Origin: an uncultured Oscillospiraceae bacterium
GTDB lineage: Bacteria; Bacillota; Clostridia; Oscillospirales; Ruminococcaceae
NCBI GenBank assembly: GCA_934513685.1
Contig: CAKSWY010000020.1
Span: 1 to 45,428, forward strand
Direction of reading: 5' to 3'
Length of the DNA stretch: 45,428 nucleotides
Below the pieces are notes generated by a model, which had not been told where the DNA came from, did no database searches, and worked only from the letters and a program-made list of their open reading frames with translations. Below, one piece after another: positions 8,030-16,541 of this stretch. The position numbers were made by a program, and so were the translations under genes. Every line of letters begins with the position of its first letter. Position 1 is the first letter of the stretch.

Positions 8030-8061
8030 CGCAATTCTTTAATAAAATCAAAAGGAAGCAT

Positions 8062-8826
8062 ATGAAATTCTCACGGAGACTGCAAAGCCTGCTGATCATC
8101 CTTTTCTGGCTGATCGTATGGCAGGCTGCCGCCGGGCTGATCAATCAGCGACTTCTTTTAGTTTCTCCCATCGATACCGTAAAGGCTCTGGCAAGGCTTG
8201 TGCCCACCAGGGCCTTTTGGCATCGAATCGGGTTCAGCGCCGGCCGCATTTTGACCGGCTTCTCACTGGCGCTGTTGGTGGGCTGCTTGTTTGCGGTTCT
8301 TGCACACACCAGCCAGTTGCTGCATGAACTGCTGGCCCCGGTCATGCAGCTGGTGAAAGCCACCCCGGTTGCAAGCTTTATCATTTTGGCGCTGCTTTGG
8401 ATCCGCAGCAAAAATCTTTCGATTCTCATCAGCTTCCTCATGGTGCTTCCGGTGGTGTATTCCGCCATTCTGGAAGGGCTTTCAAACCTGGACCGGCAGC
8501 TGGGGGAGATGGCCCAGGTGTTCCGCATTCCACGGGTGCGGCAGACGCGCTACATCTGGCTGCCGCAGATTTGGCCCTACCTGATGCAGAGCTGTCGTGT
8601 CGGTTTGGGCATCTGCTGGAAAAGCGGGGTTGCCGCCGAGGTAATTGGCCTGCCTTCCGGCAGCCTGGGCGATGCGCTGTATCAGGCGAAAATCTACTTG
8701 CAGACGGCTGACCTGTTTGCATGGACCTTCGTCATTGTTTGTGCCAGCGCCCTGTTTGAACGGTGCTTTCTATGGCTTTTGCGCCAAATCGGAACGAAGC
8801 TGATGGAAGGGGATGGCTTATGCTGA
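8062..8826 (+). CDS. ABC transporter permease (SsuC/TauC-like)
   Basis: A 254-residue inner-membrane permease with about six hydrophobic segments. The cytoplasmic EAA loop that docks the ATPase is visible as EGLSNLDRQLGEMAQVFRIPRVRQTRYIWLPQIWPYL. AAAGGAAG precedes the ATG. It lies 32 bases after the binding-protein gene and overlaps the ATPase start by seven bases, so translation is coupled. Confidence 0.88.
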   Translation: MKFSRRLQSLLIILFWLIVWQAAAGLINQRLLLVSPIDTVKALARLVPTRAFWHRIGFSAGRILTGFSLALLVGCLFAVLAHTSQLLHELLAPVMQLVKATPVASFIILALLWIRSKNLSILISFLMVLPVVYSAILEGLSNLDRQLGEMAQVFRIPRVRQTRYIWLPQIWPYLMQSCRVGLGICWKSGVAAEVIGLPSGSLGDALYQAKIYLQTADLFAWTFVIVCASALFERCFLWLLRQIGTKLMEGDGLC

Positions 8827-9389
8827 GGTTTGAAAAAATTTGCAAGTGTTACGGCACGCAGCAGGTGCTCCAGAACGTAAGCGGATGCGCAGATTCTTTT
8901 CTGCGCCTTGACGGCCCTTCCGGAAGCGGAAAGACCACCTTGCTCCGAATTCTGCTCGGGCTGGAGCGCCCGGACAGCGGGATTGTCCACCGGGAAGGGG
9001 CGATGTCCGCCGTGTTTCAGGAAGACCGCCTCTGTGGGCATTTAACAGCGGCACAAAACATCGGTCTGGTCCTTCCCGGGAAACCGTCGGCGGAACAGGT
9101 ACGGTCCGCCATAGAGAAGGTTGGCTTGACGGAAGAGATTTGGAATACCCCAGCCGAGCTGCTCTCCGGCGGGCAGCGGCGAAGGGTTGCGCTGCTGCGG
9201 GCACTGCTTGCACCGACACAGAACATTCTTCTGGATGAGCCTTTCACCGGTTTGGATGATGCAGCTTTGGAACAGGCGATGCTTTTTACCAAACAGCAAG
9301 CCCAAAATCGAACCCTGATTCTGGCAACGCACAATCCGGTCACGGCAGAATTTTTTGGCGGGCCGGTGCTTTATTTGAGCGGAACATAA
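8820..9389 (+). CDS. ABC transporter ATP-binding protein, short form
   Basis: A 189-residue cytosolic ATPase with every catalytic motif: Walker A GPSGSGKTT, Q-loop VFQEDRL, signature LSGGQ, Walker B ILLDEP and switch histidine in LATHN. It is clearly shorter than SsuB/TauB relatives (about 240-255 residues) and ends soon after the H-loop, so the usual C-terminal extension is missing. The ATG at 8820 overlaps the permease stop. The motifs argue for a working enzyme rather than a fragment. Confidence 0.87.
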   Translation: MLRFEKICKCYGTQQVLQNVSGCADSFLRLDGPSGSGKTTLLRILLGLERPDSGIVHREGAMSAVFQEDRLCGHLTAAQNIGLVLPGKPSAEQVRSAIEKVGLTEEIWNTPAELLSGGQRRRVALLRALLAPTQNILLDEPFTGLDDAALEQAMLFTKQQAQNRTLILATHNPVTAEFFGGPVLYLSGT

Positions 9390-9392
9390 CCG

Positions 9393-9441
9393 AAAAAGCA
9401 GCAAGCCACAGGCCATACGCCATGCGGCTTGCTGCTTTTTT
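9393..9441. terminator. Bidirectional terminator between the ABC operon and hemW
   Basis: AAAAAGCAGCAAGCC (9393-9407) pairs with GGCTTGCTGCTTTTT (9426-9440); tails suit both convergent genes. Confidence 0.85.
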
Positions 9442-9451
9442 GTGTGTAGGA

Positions 9452-10543
9452 TCATTCTTCCAGCAGTTCACATAGAATGCTGTTTTGGATGATCAGCCCG
9501 GCTGGTGTTAAGGTCAGAACGTCCCCCTGCAGGACGGCATATCCAGCGCGAACACATTGCTCGATGAACTTCATTTGGCGAGGCGAAAAAACGACCCCGT
9601 AGAGTTCCTTCAGCTTTTTCAGATTTAATCCGCTGCGCAGGCGAAGCTGCAGCATGATGTAATCAGAAACGTCACAAACTCCTTCTTCCTTCAATGTGCA
9701 TTGGCCATGCATAAAGTCAGAGAGACGGTTGGCATAATAAAACCGTCGATTCTGAATGCAGCTGTGTGCCGCCGGGCCAAGGCCAAGATAATCCTCACAG
9801 TTCCAATAAATCAGGTTGTGCCGCCCTTCATAACCGGGGCGGGCGAAATTGCTGATTTCGTATTGGGCAAACCCGGCCTTTTCAAGCTGGTCTACGGCAT
9901 AAAGGTAAAAATCTGCCGCTTCATCCTCTGTGGGCAGTCCGGAAGGAGGGTGGAGGCCAAACGGCGTTCCCGCTTCAATTTTCAGCAGATATGCGGAAAT
10001 ATGAACCGCTCCGGACTCGACGATCAGCTTCATTGTCTCGTCGAATTCATCCCGGCTGTAATTGGGCAGTGCCATCATAATGTCGCCGGAAAGGTTCTCG
10101 AATCCCGCTGCACGGGCGGCTTCGAGGGCTGCACGCGCCTGCTGCGCCGTGTGCGGCCGCCCCAAGCGCTTTAAGCTGTCGTCCCGCGCAGTCTGTACGC
10201 CGATGCTCAGGCGGTTTACGCCCGCTGTACGAAACGCCCGCAAAGATTCCAGGGTAACCGTCTCCGGGTTTGCTTCCAGGGTGATCTCCGCGCCGGAAAG
10301 AGGGGAGAAGGCATCAATCAAACGGTCCGTTTGCGCCGGCGTCATCAAACTGGGGGTTCCGCCGCCGAAATAGAGGGTATCCGGCTGGCTCAGGTGAAAT
10401 GTGTCCTTGGCGCGGTGCCACTCCGAAAGGAGAGCATCAATATAAGCATCCGGCACCTGGCGGCTTCCACCCAAAGAATAAAAATCACAATATCGACATT
10501 TTGACAAGCAGTAGGGAATATGAACATATAAGCCGAGGGACAT
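9452..10543 (-). CDS. hemW: Radical SAM heme chaperone HemW (coproporphyrinogen III oxidase-like)
   Basis: A 363-residue radical SAM protein. The [4Fe-4S]/SAM motif CLSKCRYC (C-x3-C-x2-C) begins near residue 12 and is followed by DFYS; YFGGGTPSLM is the typical GGGTPS segment, and the C-terminal HemN domain has YWNCEDYLGLGPAAHS. HemW proteins share the fold of oxygen-independent coproporphyrinogen oxidase but carry heme rather than oxidise the porphyrinogen; many genes are still named hemN. The short N-terminus without the extra cysteine favours HemW. AGAGGT precedes the ATG at 10543. Confidence 0.9.
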   Translation of the reverse strand: MSLGLYVHIPYCLSKCRYCDFYSLGGSRQVPDAYIDALLSEWHRAKDTFHLSQPDTLYFGGGTPSLMTPAQTDRLIDAFSPLSGAEITLEANPETVTLESLRAFRTAGVNRLSIGVQTARDDSLKRLGRPHTAQQARAALEAARAAGFENLSGDIMMALPNYSRDEFDETMKLIVESGAVHISAYLLKIEAGTPFGLHPPSGLPTEDEAADFYLYAVDQLEKAGFAQYEISNFARPGYEGRHNLIYWNCEDYLGLGPAAHSCIQNRRFYYANRLSDFMHGQCTLKEEGVCDVSDYIMLQLRLRSGLNLKKLKELYGVVFSPRQMKFIEQCVRAGYAVLQGDVLTLTPAGLIIQNSILCELLEE

Positions 10544-10647
10544 AAAAACCTCTTTTCACAATTTTTTCTCAAGCCATTCATATTTCGTGCTTGAACAGCT
10601 GTTTGTTTTAGAGTATGATTACCACACAAAGAGCAGATAACAGCTGA

Positions 10648-10676
10648 ATTATACCTCGTTTTGGGTGCTTGCGCAA
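10648..10676 (-). promoter_or_regulatory. Promoter of hemW
   Basis: On the minus strand TTGCGC (10671-10676), 17 bases, TATAAT (10648-10653). This leaves a leader of about 100 bases with no recognised structure. Confidence 0.55.
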
Positions 10677-10690
10677 CAAAGCGCTCCGCA

Positions 10691-10719
10691 TTGACAATGC
10701 GGCCAAATCCTATTAAAGT
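10691..10719 (+). promoter_or_regulatory. Promoter of the Bax inhibitor-1 family gene
   Basis: TTGACA (10691-10696), 17 bases, TAAAGT (10714-10719). Confidence 0.65.
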
Positions 10720-10785
10720 AAGAGTATGGAAACGAGATTTCGGCTCATGGTTTATCCGCTTGCAGAGAAAGGATGTGCATAATTT

Positions 10786-11499
10786 ATGTACGGAAACCAG
10801 AACAACTATTATGATGTGCAGGCATCTAGGGAGAATGTGTCCGGCTATCTGGTTCGCACGTATCGCTGGATGTTTCTGGGCCTGCTTCTGACCTTTGCCG
10901 TATCCTACCTGGGATTTGCCACCGGCTTTGTTTGGAACATTCTGAGCGGACCGGCCATGGTTCTGTTGACCATTGCGGAATTCGGCGTGGTGATTTACTT
11001 GTCCGCCCGCATCAACCAGATGGCGCCGGGAACGGCAACCGCTTTGTTCTTCGCCTATGCCGCATTGAATGGCCTGGTCTTTTCGGTTTATTTCCTGGTG
11101 TTTGATGCCATTACAATGATTTTCGCTTTTGCGGTGGCGGCGCTGTACTTTGGCGTGATGGCGGTTTATGGATCCGTAACCAAGAAAGATCTTTCCGGTA
11201 TGGGCAGTATGCTGTTCTGCGGCCTGATCGCATTGTTGGTGTTCTCGCTGCTGAGCGCATTCTTCTTTGTGGGAAGCTCGGTCGCGAACATTCTGATTGG
11301 TGCGGTAGGCCTGGTCATCTTTATGGGGCTGACTGCGTATGACACGCAGAAGGTGAAGGCATTCTACTATGCCACGTCCGGGAATGAGGAGATGGCACAC
11401 AAGGCTTCCATTTATGGTGCGTTGCAGCTGTATCTGGATTTCATCAACATCTTTTTGTATGTTCTGCGTTTTGTTGGGCGCAACCGCAACAACAATTGA
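10786..11499 (+). CDS. Bax inhibitor-1 / YccA family membrane protein
   Basis: A 237-residue protein with seven hydrophobic segments. The N-terminal stretch VSGYLVRTYRWMFLGLLLTFAVSYLG and the near-terminal GLVIFMGLTAYDTQKVK are characteristic of the BI-1 family (YccA, YetJ, YbhL); the conserved Asp in AYDTQ belongs to the pH-sensing pair described for YetJ calcium leak channels. Function in bacteria is poorly defined. AAAGGA precedes the ATG. Monocistronic, with its own promoter and terminator. Confidence 0.9.
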   Translation: MYGNQNNYYDVQASRENVSGYLVRTYRWMFLGLLLTFAVSYLGFATGFVWNILSGPAMVLLTIAEFGVVIYLSARINQMAPGTATALFFAYAALNGLVFSVYFLVFDAITMIFAFAVAALYFGVMAVYGSVTKKDLSGMGSMLFCGLIALLVFSLLSAFFFVGSSVANILIGAVGLVIFMGLTAYDTQKVKAFYYATSGNEEMAHKASIYGALQLYLDFINIFLYVLRFVGRNRNNN

Positions 11500-11532
11500 A
11501 AACTTATCAAATAAACGAATCATGCAGCCAAA

Positions 11533-11576
11533 GCCAAGCAGCTCGAGTTTTTCAACTCAGCTGCTTGGCCTTTTTG
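11533..11576 (+). terminator. Terminator of the BI-1 gene
   Basis: GCCAAGCAGCT (11533-11543) pairs with AGCTGCTTGGC (11559-11569), with an inner GAGTT/AACTC extension, and is followed by CTTTTTG. Confidence 0.85.
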
Positions 11577-11578
11577 TT

Positions 11579-12376
11579 TGCTATGGGACGAACGACATAA
11601 GCAAAGATGTGAGCAACAGGGAGTGTTTTAAAAGCATCTTCTGTTTCGTTAAATAAAAATTTAGCGAAATTAAGGGAAGGGGTGCAACACACAAAATGCA
11701 CCGATACGTCAACCACGCCCGGTCCAGCCAGTCCGATGGGTCCTGATGGCCGGAATGCTTAAAACACGCTCAATATCTTAGATGTTTTCTTGTATTCTTA
11801 GAATGCGCTCGCCGTTATTCTTTTTATCGAATGCTCCTGTACGCATTTCTTGAAGCTTTGCTTTTGCTGAAGTTACCTTTGTTTTATCTGAACCTCAGCA
11901 CTTGCCGATTAGATGTGCTGCTGTTTCCGGTGCACTTGTGAGGCCTCACATTTCTTGTTGCCGCATATTTTGTCCGCGAAAATGGCTCTCAAATGTCTGA
12001 CGCTTTGACTATGCCTCTAAGCATGACTAGAATAATTCGGGTATTTATTCATCCAATCAGCGCGAATGAGAAAATGAGCATCGGCGCCAGTGGTAATGGT
12101 TCAGCATGATCGTATTATAAGATTAGAACACTCACTCAGATAGTTCGAGCAGGCTGTTTTAAGTTCAATTATGCATTCATGCATTTTGAGCGAACCTACC
12201 CTGCTTCGCAAGTCAAAAAGATTGTTACTTTATTGTCAATCGCCTGATTTCTTATATACCCTTGAGTTTGATGCCTCTTCTTTTCGCGCTTTAAACGTGC
12301 TATACTAATTCAAAAGAATTTTTATTTGATTAAGACAGCCGGCAGCGCGGCAAGCATTTGCAAGGAGTTTTGCCCT
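11579..12376. other. AT-rich stretch without a recognisable gene
   Basis: About 800 bases, clearly richer in A+T than the neighbouring genes, with stops in all frames. I see no tRNA, riboswitch or terminator. On the minus strand 11778-11894 encodes an uninterrupted 38-residue, charged, protein-like stretch ending in RILRIQENI before a stop, bounded upstream by another stop; this could be a coding remnant or chance. A weak TATACT at 12301-12306 may be the -10 of the recombinase gene downstream, but no good -35 precedes it. Confidence 0.4.
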
Positions 12377-13444
12377 ATGAGTACCTATCTTGACCCCCGT
12401 TACCCGGAAAAGCACAGCGATTATAGTGATGTTCCGGAAGATGTGCAGGCTTTTTTACGTTATCTGGAAAGTACGCTTCGCCGCTCTCCCCGTACCGTCA
12501 ATGCCTATTATGTTGATCTGCGCATTTTTTTGCGGTTTATGGTCCGCTATCAGCAGCAAATCGACAAGAAAATCCCGGACAGCGAACTGGTGATCCACGA
12601 TTTGGACACTACGTTTTGGCGGACCATCAATTATGCGGATCTGCTGGAGTACACCATCTACCTGAAGAATGAGCGAAACAACAGCCGGGCGACCAATTGT
12701 CGCAAAGTCAGCAGCATCAAAGGCTTTTTTCGCTATCTTACCAAAATGGGCAAAATCAGCGATGACCCGTCCAAAGAATTGGACCTTCCCAAACCGGCGC
12801 GCAGCCTGCCCAAATATCTTTCGCTGGAAGAAAGCCTTGAGCTGCTGAAGGACATTCAGAGCGATTTTTACGAACGTGAATACTGTATGCTGACCCTGTT
12901 TTTAAACTGCGGAATGCGTTTAAGCGAGCTTGTTTCCATCAATCTGTCTGATTTCAAGGATGACACCATCCGAATTACTGGCAAAGGCAGCAAACAGCGG
13001 CTGGTTTATCTGAATCCGGCTTGTGTGGACGCAGTAAAACAATATTTGGCAGCGCGGGCAAAGCTGGAAAATCTGAAGGACAAGCAGGCGCTGTTCGTCT
13101 CACGCCGCACCGGCCGCCGCCTGAGCCCGCGCCGTGTGGAGCAGATTGTAAGCCATCAGCTGAAATGTGCCGGTTTGGATGGTTACGGGTACTCTCCGCA
13201 CAAACTTCGGCACACGGCGGCAACCCTGATGTACCGGCACGGGCAGGCCGATATGCTGACGCTGAAGGAGATCCTCGGGCACGAGCATGTTTCCACCACG
13301 GAGATTTACACCCACCTAGACACCAAAAAGTTGCATGATGTGGTAAATTCCTCTCCTCTGGCCGGGGTGAAAATGCCGCGACCCTCGGATCCCCAGAGCC
13401 TGCCGGAAGAGGCCGATGAAAAAAGCGACTCTGACGAAACCTGA
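12377..13444 (+). CDS. Xer-type tyrosine recombinase
   Basis: A 355-residue site-specific recombinase. An N-terminal SAM-like core-binding domain (about 20-125) is followed by the catalytic domain with Arg in GMRLSEL, Lys in TGKGSKQR, HKLRHTAA, the GHEHVSTTEIYTHL histidine and its terminal Tyr. All catalytic residues are present. The length is close to XerC/XerD plus short extensions; the acidic Ser/Glu/Asp-rich tail of about 25 residues is unusual. No attachment sites or phage genes lie nearby, so a role in chromosome dimer resolution is likelier than that of a phage integrase, but C versus D cannot be decided. ATG at 12377 follows AAGGAG; it converges on the SpoIIM-like gene with nine bases between the stops. 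Confidence 0.88.
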   Translation: MSTYLDPRYPEKHSDYSDVPEDVQAFLRYLESTLRRSPRTVNAYYVDLRIFLRFMVRYQQQIDKKIPDSELVIHDLDTTFWRTINYADLLEYTIYLKNERNNSRATNCRKVSSIKGFFRYLTKMGKISDDPSKELDLPKPARSLPKYLSLEESLELLKDIQSDFYEREYCMLTLFLNCGMRLSELVSINLSDFKDDTIRITGKGSKQRLVYLNPACVDAVKQYLAARAKLENLKDKQALFVSRRTGRRLSPRRVEQIVSHQLKCAGLDGYGYSPHKLRHTAATLMYRHGQADMLTLKEILGHEHVSTTEIYTHLDTKKLHDVVNSSPLAGVKMPRPSDPQSLPEEADEKSDSDET

Positions 13445-13453
13445 GCACTGTTG

Positions 13454-14128
13454 TTACAGCATCCCGCCAAACACGCGCGCCAATGCCGCGGAAAACAGGC
13501 AAAGGGGCAAATCGCACAGCGTCAACACCAAATAGACCCGTACAAGCCGTGCGGATTGCACCCGCAGAAGAATCGGCTGTTTTCCAAGTGTACCCCGCAA
13601 AAGCCCGACGGAACAGCGCAGCGCAAAGGAGCATAACTTCAGCATCAAAACATCCATCAGGCATTGTGTCGGTAAAAACAGGCCAGCCGATAATGCCGCG
13701 GCCTTTAAGCGATAGGTCTGATACAGCCAGGCGTAAAAGCAGCCGCTCCAAGCCCCCTTGCCAATCAGAAGTAAAAGAATGAGCGGGCAGCCAAATGCGC
13801 ATAGCCCAAGAACAACCGCACTGGTCATCTGAACGAACGTGGCCAAGAACAGATTGCTGAATAAAACGCCGCCGGCTGATTGATACAGCGCTGCAACCGA
13901 GGCTGCTTCGTATTGCAGAAAAAGTCCGGCGGTTCCGCTCAAGCGTGAAAATGTGATTCCGCCAAACAGCATTCCAGCAAAGTAAAATACCGCCAGACGC
14001 CGGTTGCTTCCACGCTGCCCTGAACGCTCTTTGACGATCGTTTTCGCCGTGCCGGAAGAAGCCGACGGTTTCGCTGCATTTACGGCGTGGGCGGTAAGTG
14101 CAGCGGCTGCCGTTCGATAAGTCCACAT
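13454..14128 (-). CDS. Putative SpoIIM-like membrane protein
   Basis: A 224-residue polytopic membrane protein with about five hydrophobic segments (FYFAGMLFGGITFS, LFLATFVQMTSAVVLGLCAFGCPLIL, then GKGAWSGCFYAWL, AAALSAGLFLPTQCL, VYLVLTLCDLPLCLFSAAL). Topology, length (B. subtilis SpoIIM is about 214 residues) and the glycine-rich central pattern resemble stage II sporulation protein M, part of the DMP complex needed for engulfment. Identity is not certain from composition alone. The ATG at 14128 has a perfect AGGAGGT site; an ATG at 14161 does not. In B. subtilis spoIIM lies near the xerD homologue ripX, which fits this neighbourhood. Confidence 0.55.
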   Translation of the reverse strand: MWTYRTAAAALTAHAVNAAKPSASSGTAKTIVKERSGQRGSNRRLAVFYFAGMLFGGITFSRLSGTAGLFLQYEAASVAALYQSAGGVLFSNLFLATFVQMTSAVVLGLCAFGCPLILLLLIGKGAWSGCFYAWLYQTYRLKAAALSAGLFLPTQCLMDVLMLKLCSFALRCSVGLLRGTLGKQPILLRVQSARLVRVYLVLTLCDLPLCLFSAALARVFGGML

Positions 14129-14193
14129 AAAGCTTGTACCTCCTGCTCTGTTTGTCTCCATTTTTATGCAGCCGTTGGCTTGAAAAGAACAAG

Positions 14194-14257
14194 AAGAGAG
14201 CCTCTCTCCACTGTATCCGAATCCAATTTCGGTGCAATGTGAAAGAGGCTCTCTTTT
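14194..14257. terminator. Hairpin between the DUF975 and SpoIIM-like genes
   Basis: AAGAGAGCCTCT (14194-14205) pairs perfectly with AGAGGCTCTCTT (14244-14255) around a 38-base loop. It lies downstream of the DUF975 gene on the minus strand, where the run after the stem is only moderately T-rich. Confidence 0.6.
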
Positions 14258-14286
14258 AACTATCAGTCCAATGCGGCACCAGGCGT

Positions 14287-15042
14287 TCAGTAGCGAATAA
14301 ACCCGCCCAACTCGTCTGTGTTTGAAAAGCCCAATTGAATGGCCTTGGCGCGCATAACGGCGTAAAGCTCTGCCCAGGTAGCTTCTATATATGGAAGCAG
14401 CAGCCAGCCCACAACTCCAGTCACAATGGGCGACAAGAACAGACCCAAAATCTGCTCAGTAAGTGCAACAAGGAGCGCCCATCCAATAAAGGAGAGATTC
14501 AAAAGCACGATGTTCCACTTCTCCCCTTCGGTCATCTGGGCGCTCAGTTCTTTTGCCCGGGCCAGAGACAGATTTGGGTTTTCCGCCAGTAAATACGGAA
14601 CCATGCTGTACTGAAGCCCTTTGTAGATACCAGGAATGATCAGCAGCAGTGACCAGAGAACAATTTGCAGCGACACAACAAACTGCACGCAAAAAACATG
14701 CCAATAGTCATCCTGGAACACGCTGAACAGCGTGGAAAGAGGGGCGTTCCCCTGGCGGCTTTCCATCATGAAGCGATTTTTGCCAACCTCCAGCAAGGGA
14801 GCAATAAAAATCCGAGTGATTACCGTCAGGCAAAATACAACACCGGCCAACAGCCCGGTGAGATGCCAGCCGGACGACGAGTGAAACAGTGTGTCACTCA
14901 AGCGGAACAACAACGTTCTCCCACTTAGTTCCGCCGTGATTCCGGTAATCAGCTTTTCGATAATGACCGCTAAAAGCAATGTACTGAAGCGGCGCTGAAG
15001 AACGATTTTGGCGTTATCTTTCAACAGTTTTCTTGTCCACAT
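14287..15042 (-). CDS. DUF975 family membrane protein
   Basis: A 251-residue protein with about five to six membrane segments. The family hallmarks are visible in order: LLLIIPGIYKGLQYSMVPYLLAENPNLSLARAKELSAQMTEGEKWNIVLLNLSFIGWALL, then a last segment ending LLLPYIEATWAELYAVMR. Function of DUF975 proteins is unknown; many resemble integral membrane stress or cell-envelope proteins. The ATG at 15042 follows GAGGTG; an in-frame GTG twelve bases upstream overlaps that site and is unlikely. Divergent from the alcohol dehydrogenase gene. Confidence 0.85.
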   Translation of the reverse strand: MWTRKLLKDNAKIVLQRRFSTLLLAVIIEKLITGITAELSGRTLLFRLSDTLFHSSSGWHLTGLLAGVVFCLTVITRIFIAPLLEVGKNRFMMESRQGNAPLSTLFSVFQDDYWHVFCVQFVVSLQIVLWSLLLIIPGIYKGLQYSMVPYLLAENPNLSLARAKELSAQMTEGEKWNIVLLNLSFIGWALLVALTEQILGLFLSPIVTGVVGWLLLPYIEATWAELYAVMRAKAIQLGFSNTDELGGFIRY

Positions 15043-15129
15043 ATAACAGCACACCTCATTTCAAGTTTTCCTATAATCAGTATAACAGGTTCCGAATAAA
15101 AAGTATAGAACGACAAATTCCCCCAGAAA

Positions 15130-15152
15130 GTTTTTGTGAAATTCACAAAAAC
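15130..15152. promoter_or_regulatory. Perfect palindrome upstream of the alcohol dehydrogenase promoter
   Basis: Arms GTTTTTGTGAA (15130-15140) and TTCACAAAAAC (15142-15152) are perfect inverted repeats around one base. The TTGTGAA/TTCACAA halves recall the redox sensor Rex, but the usual Rex site has a longer centre, so the regulator is open. It ends 25 bases before the -10 hexamer, about where an activator or a -35-blocking repressor would bind. Confidence 0.6.
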
Positions 15153-15177
15153 TCTTCCTTTTTTTGGTAAACATCGC

Positions 15178-15183
15178 TATACT
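15178..15183 (+). promoter_or_regulatory. -10 element of the alcohol dehydrogenase gene
   Basis: TATACT; the -35 at 15155-15160 (TTCCTT) is poor, which again suggests regulation. Confidence 0.5.
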
Positions 15184-15240
15184 AAAGAAAATCTGACGGA
15201 TTTCCGCCATGATGAATTTTTGAAACGAAAGGACGCAACG

Positions 15241-16419
15241 ATGGAAGATTTTGTCTACTATGCCCCTACGAAAGTGATCTTTGGCCGCAAGGCGGAGGAA
15301 AAGGTCGGTGAACTGGTCAAGGCACAGGGCTGCAAAAAGGTCCTGATCCATTACGGCGGGCACAGCGCTCGTCGCTCCGGCCTGCTGGATCGTGTGGAGC
15401 AATCGCTGGACGCTTCCGGCGTTGCACACGTCGAATTGGGCGGCGTGGTTCCAAATCCGCGCCTTTCTCTGGTTTATCAGGGCATTGAGCTTGCCCGCAG
15501 CGAAGGTGTTGATTTTATTCTCGCCGTGGGCGGCGGCAGCGTGATCGACTCGGCGAAAGCCATTGGCTACGGAGTGTTCAATGGCGGCGATGTGTGGGAC
15601 TTTTACGACTTTAAGCGTCAGGCCGAGGGCTGCCTTCCCATTGGTACGGTTTTAACCATTGCTGCGGCGGGAAGTGAGATGAGCCAGTCTTCCGTGATCA
15701 CCAATGAGGATGGCTGGGTGAAACGCGGCTACAGCAGCAACTATTGCCGGCCGGTGTTTGCGGTTATGGATCCGGAACTGACCATGACGCTCCCCTCTTA
15801 TCAAACGGCCTGCGGCTGTGTGGACATCCTCATGCACACCATGGAACGCTACTTTAACCACAGCGGAAGCATGGAAATCACGGACGGCATTGCCGAGGCC
15901 CTGATGCAGACCGTAATCCGCAATGCGCCGATCGTGATGCTGCACCCGGACGATTACAACGCGCGCGCCGAGATCATGTGGGCAGGCAGCCTGTCTCACA
16001 ATGGCCTGACCGACTGCGGTTGTGACCACGGCGATTGGGCCACCCATAAGATGGAGCATGAATTGGGCGGTCTGTTTGATGTGGCGCATGGCGCTGGCCT
16101 GGCCGCCATCTGGGGCAGTTGGGCCCGGTATGTCTGCGATGCAGATTATGCCCGCTTCGCCCGTTTTGCAACGAAGGTTCTGAATGTGGCGCCGCAGGCC
16201 ACGGATCGGGAAACGGCGCTCGCCGGCATTGCCGCCATGGAACAGTTCTATCGCTCCATTCAAATGCCGACCTCGCTGCGGGAACTGGGCGTTTCTCCCA
16301 CGGAAGAGCAGATCCAGGAAATGACGAGAAAATGCATTCTTGCCACAAAGGGCCCTGCCGGAAAAGTAAAACCGCTGCAGCAGAACGATGTCGAAAATAT
16401 TTATCGCGCAGCATTGTAA
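15241..16419 (+). CDS. Iron-containing alcohol dehydrogenase (BdhA/YqhD type)
   Basis: A 392-residue group III alcohol dehydrogenase. The NAD(P)-binding GGGSVIDSAK is near residues 95-104. Metal ligands fall in CVDILMHTMERYF and in the segment CGCDHGDWATHKMEHELGGLFDVAHGAGLA, which holds the family's paired histidines. The N-terminal FVYYAPTKVIFG is typical of NADPH-dependent butanol dehydrogenases and YqhD, which reduce aldehydes in fermentation or detoxification. The reading frame is open further upstream, but the ATG at 15241 has AAAGGA. Monocistronic; followed by a tRNA gene. Confidence 0.92.
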   Translation: MEDFVYYAPTKVIFGRKAEEKVGELVKAQGCKKVLIHYGGHSARRSGLLDRVEQSLDASGVAHVELGGVVPNPRLSLVYQGIELARSEGVDFILAVGGGSVIDSAKAIGYGVFNGGDVWDFYDFKRQAEGCLPIGTVLTIAAAGSEMSQSSVITNEDGWVKRGYSSNYCRPVFAVMDPELTMTLPSYQTACGCVDILMHTMERYFNHSGSMEITDGIAEALMQTVIRNAPIVMLHPDDYNARAEIMWAGSLSHNGLTDCGCDHGDWATHKMEHELGGLFDVAHGAGLAAIWGSWARYVCDADYARFARFATKVLNVAPQATDRETALAGIAAMEQFYRSIQMPTSLRELGVSPTEEQIQEMTRKCILATKGPAGKVKPLQQNDVENIYRAAL

Positions 16420-16466
16420 CTTTCTGGAATTGATTTCGGATTTTTGAAAAAAGCTCAAAAATAGTG

Positions 16467-16495
16467 TTGACAAAACCTGCAAGATAGGTTAAAAT
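16467..16495 (+). promoter_or_regulatory. Promoter of tRNA-Gly(GCC)
   Basis: TTGACA (16467-16472), 17 bases, TAAAAT (16490-16495). Confidence 0.85.
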
Positions 16496-16541
16496 AACAC
16501 TCGTCGCCCGAGAGTGCGGCACCGAAAAAACTCTCACCCAT

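Noticed and set aside
11700..11765. A short collagen-like peptide (GPASPMGPDG) in the AT-rich gap
   Set aside because: Only about fifteen residues without start signal; judged chance.
12377..13444. Phage or island integrase
   Set aside because: No phage genes, attachment repeats or excisionase are present, and the protein looks like a XerC/XerD-type recombinase.
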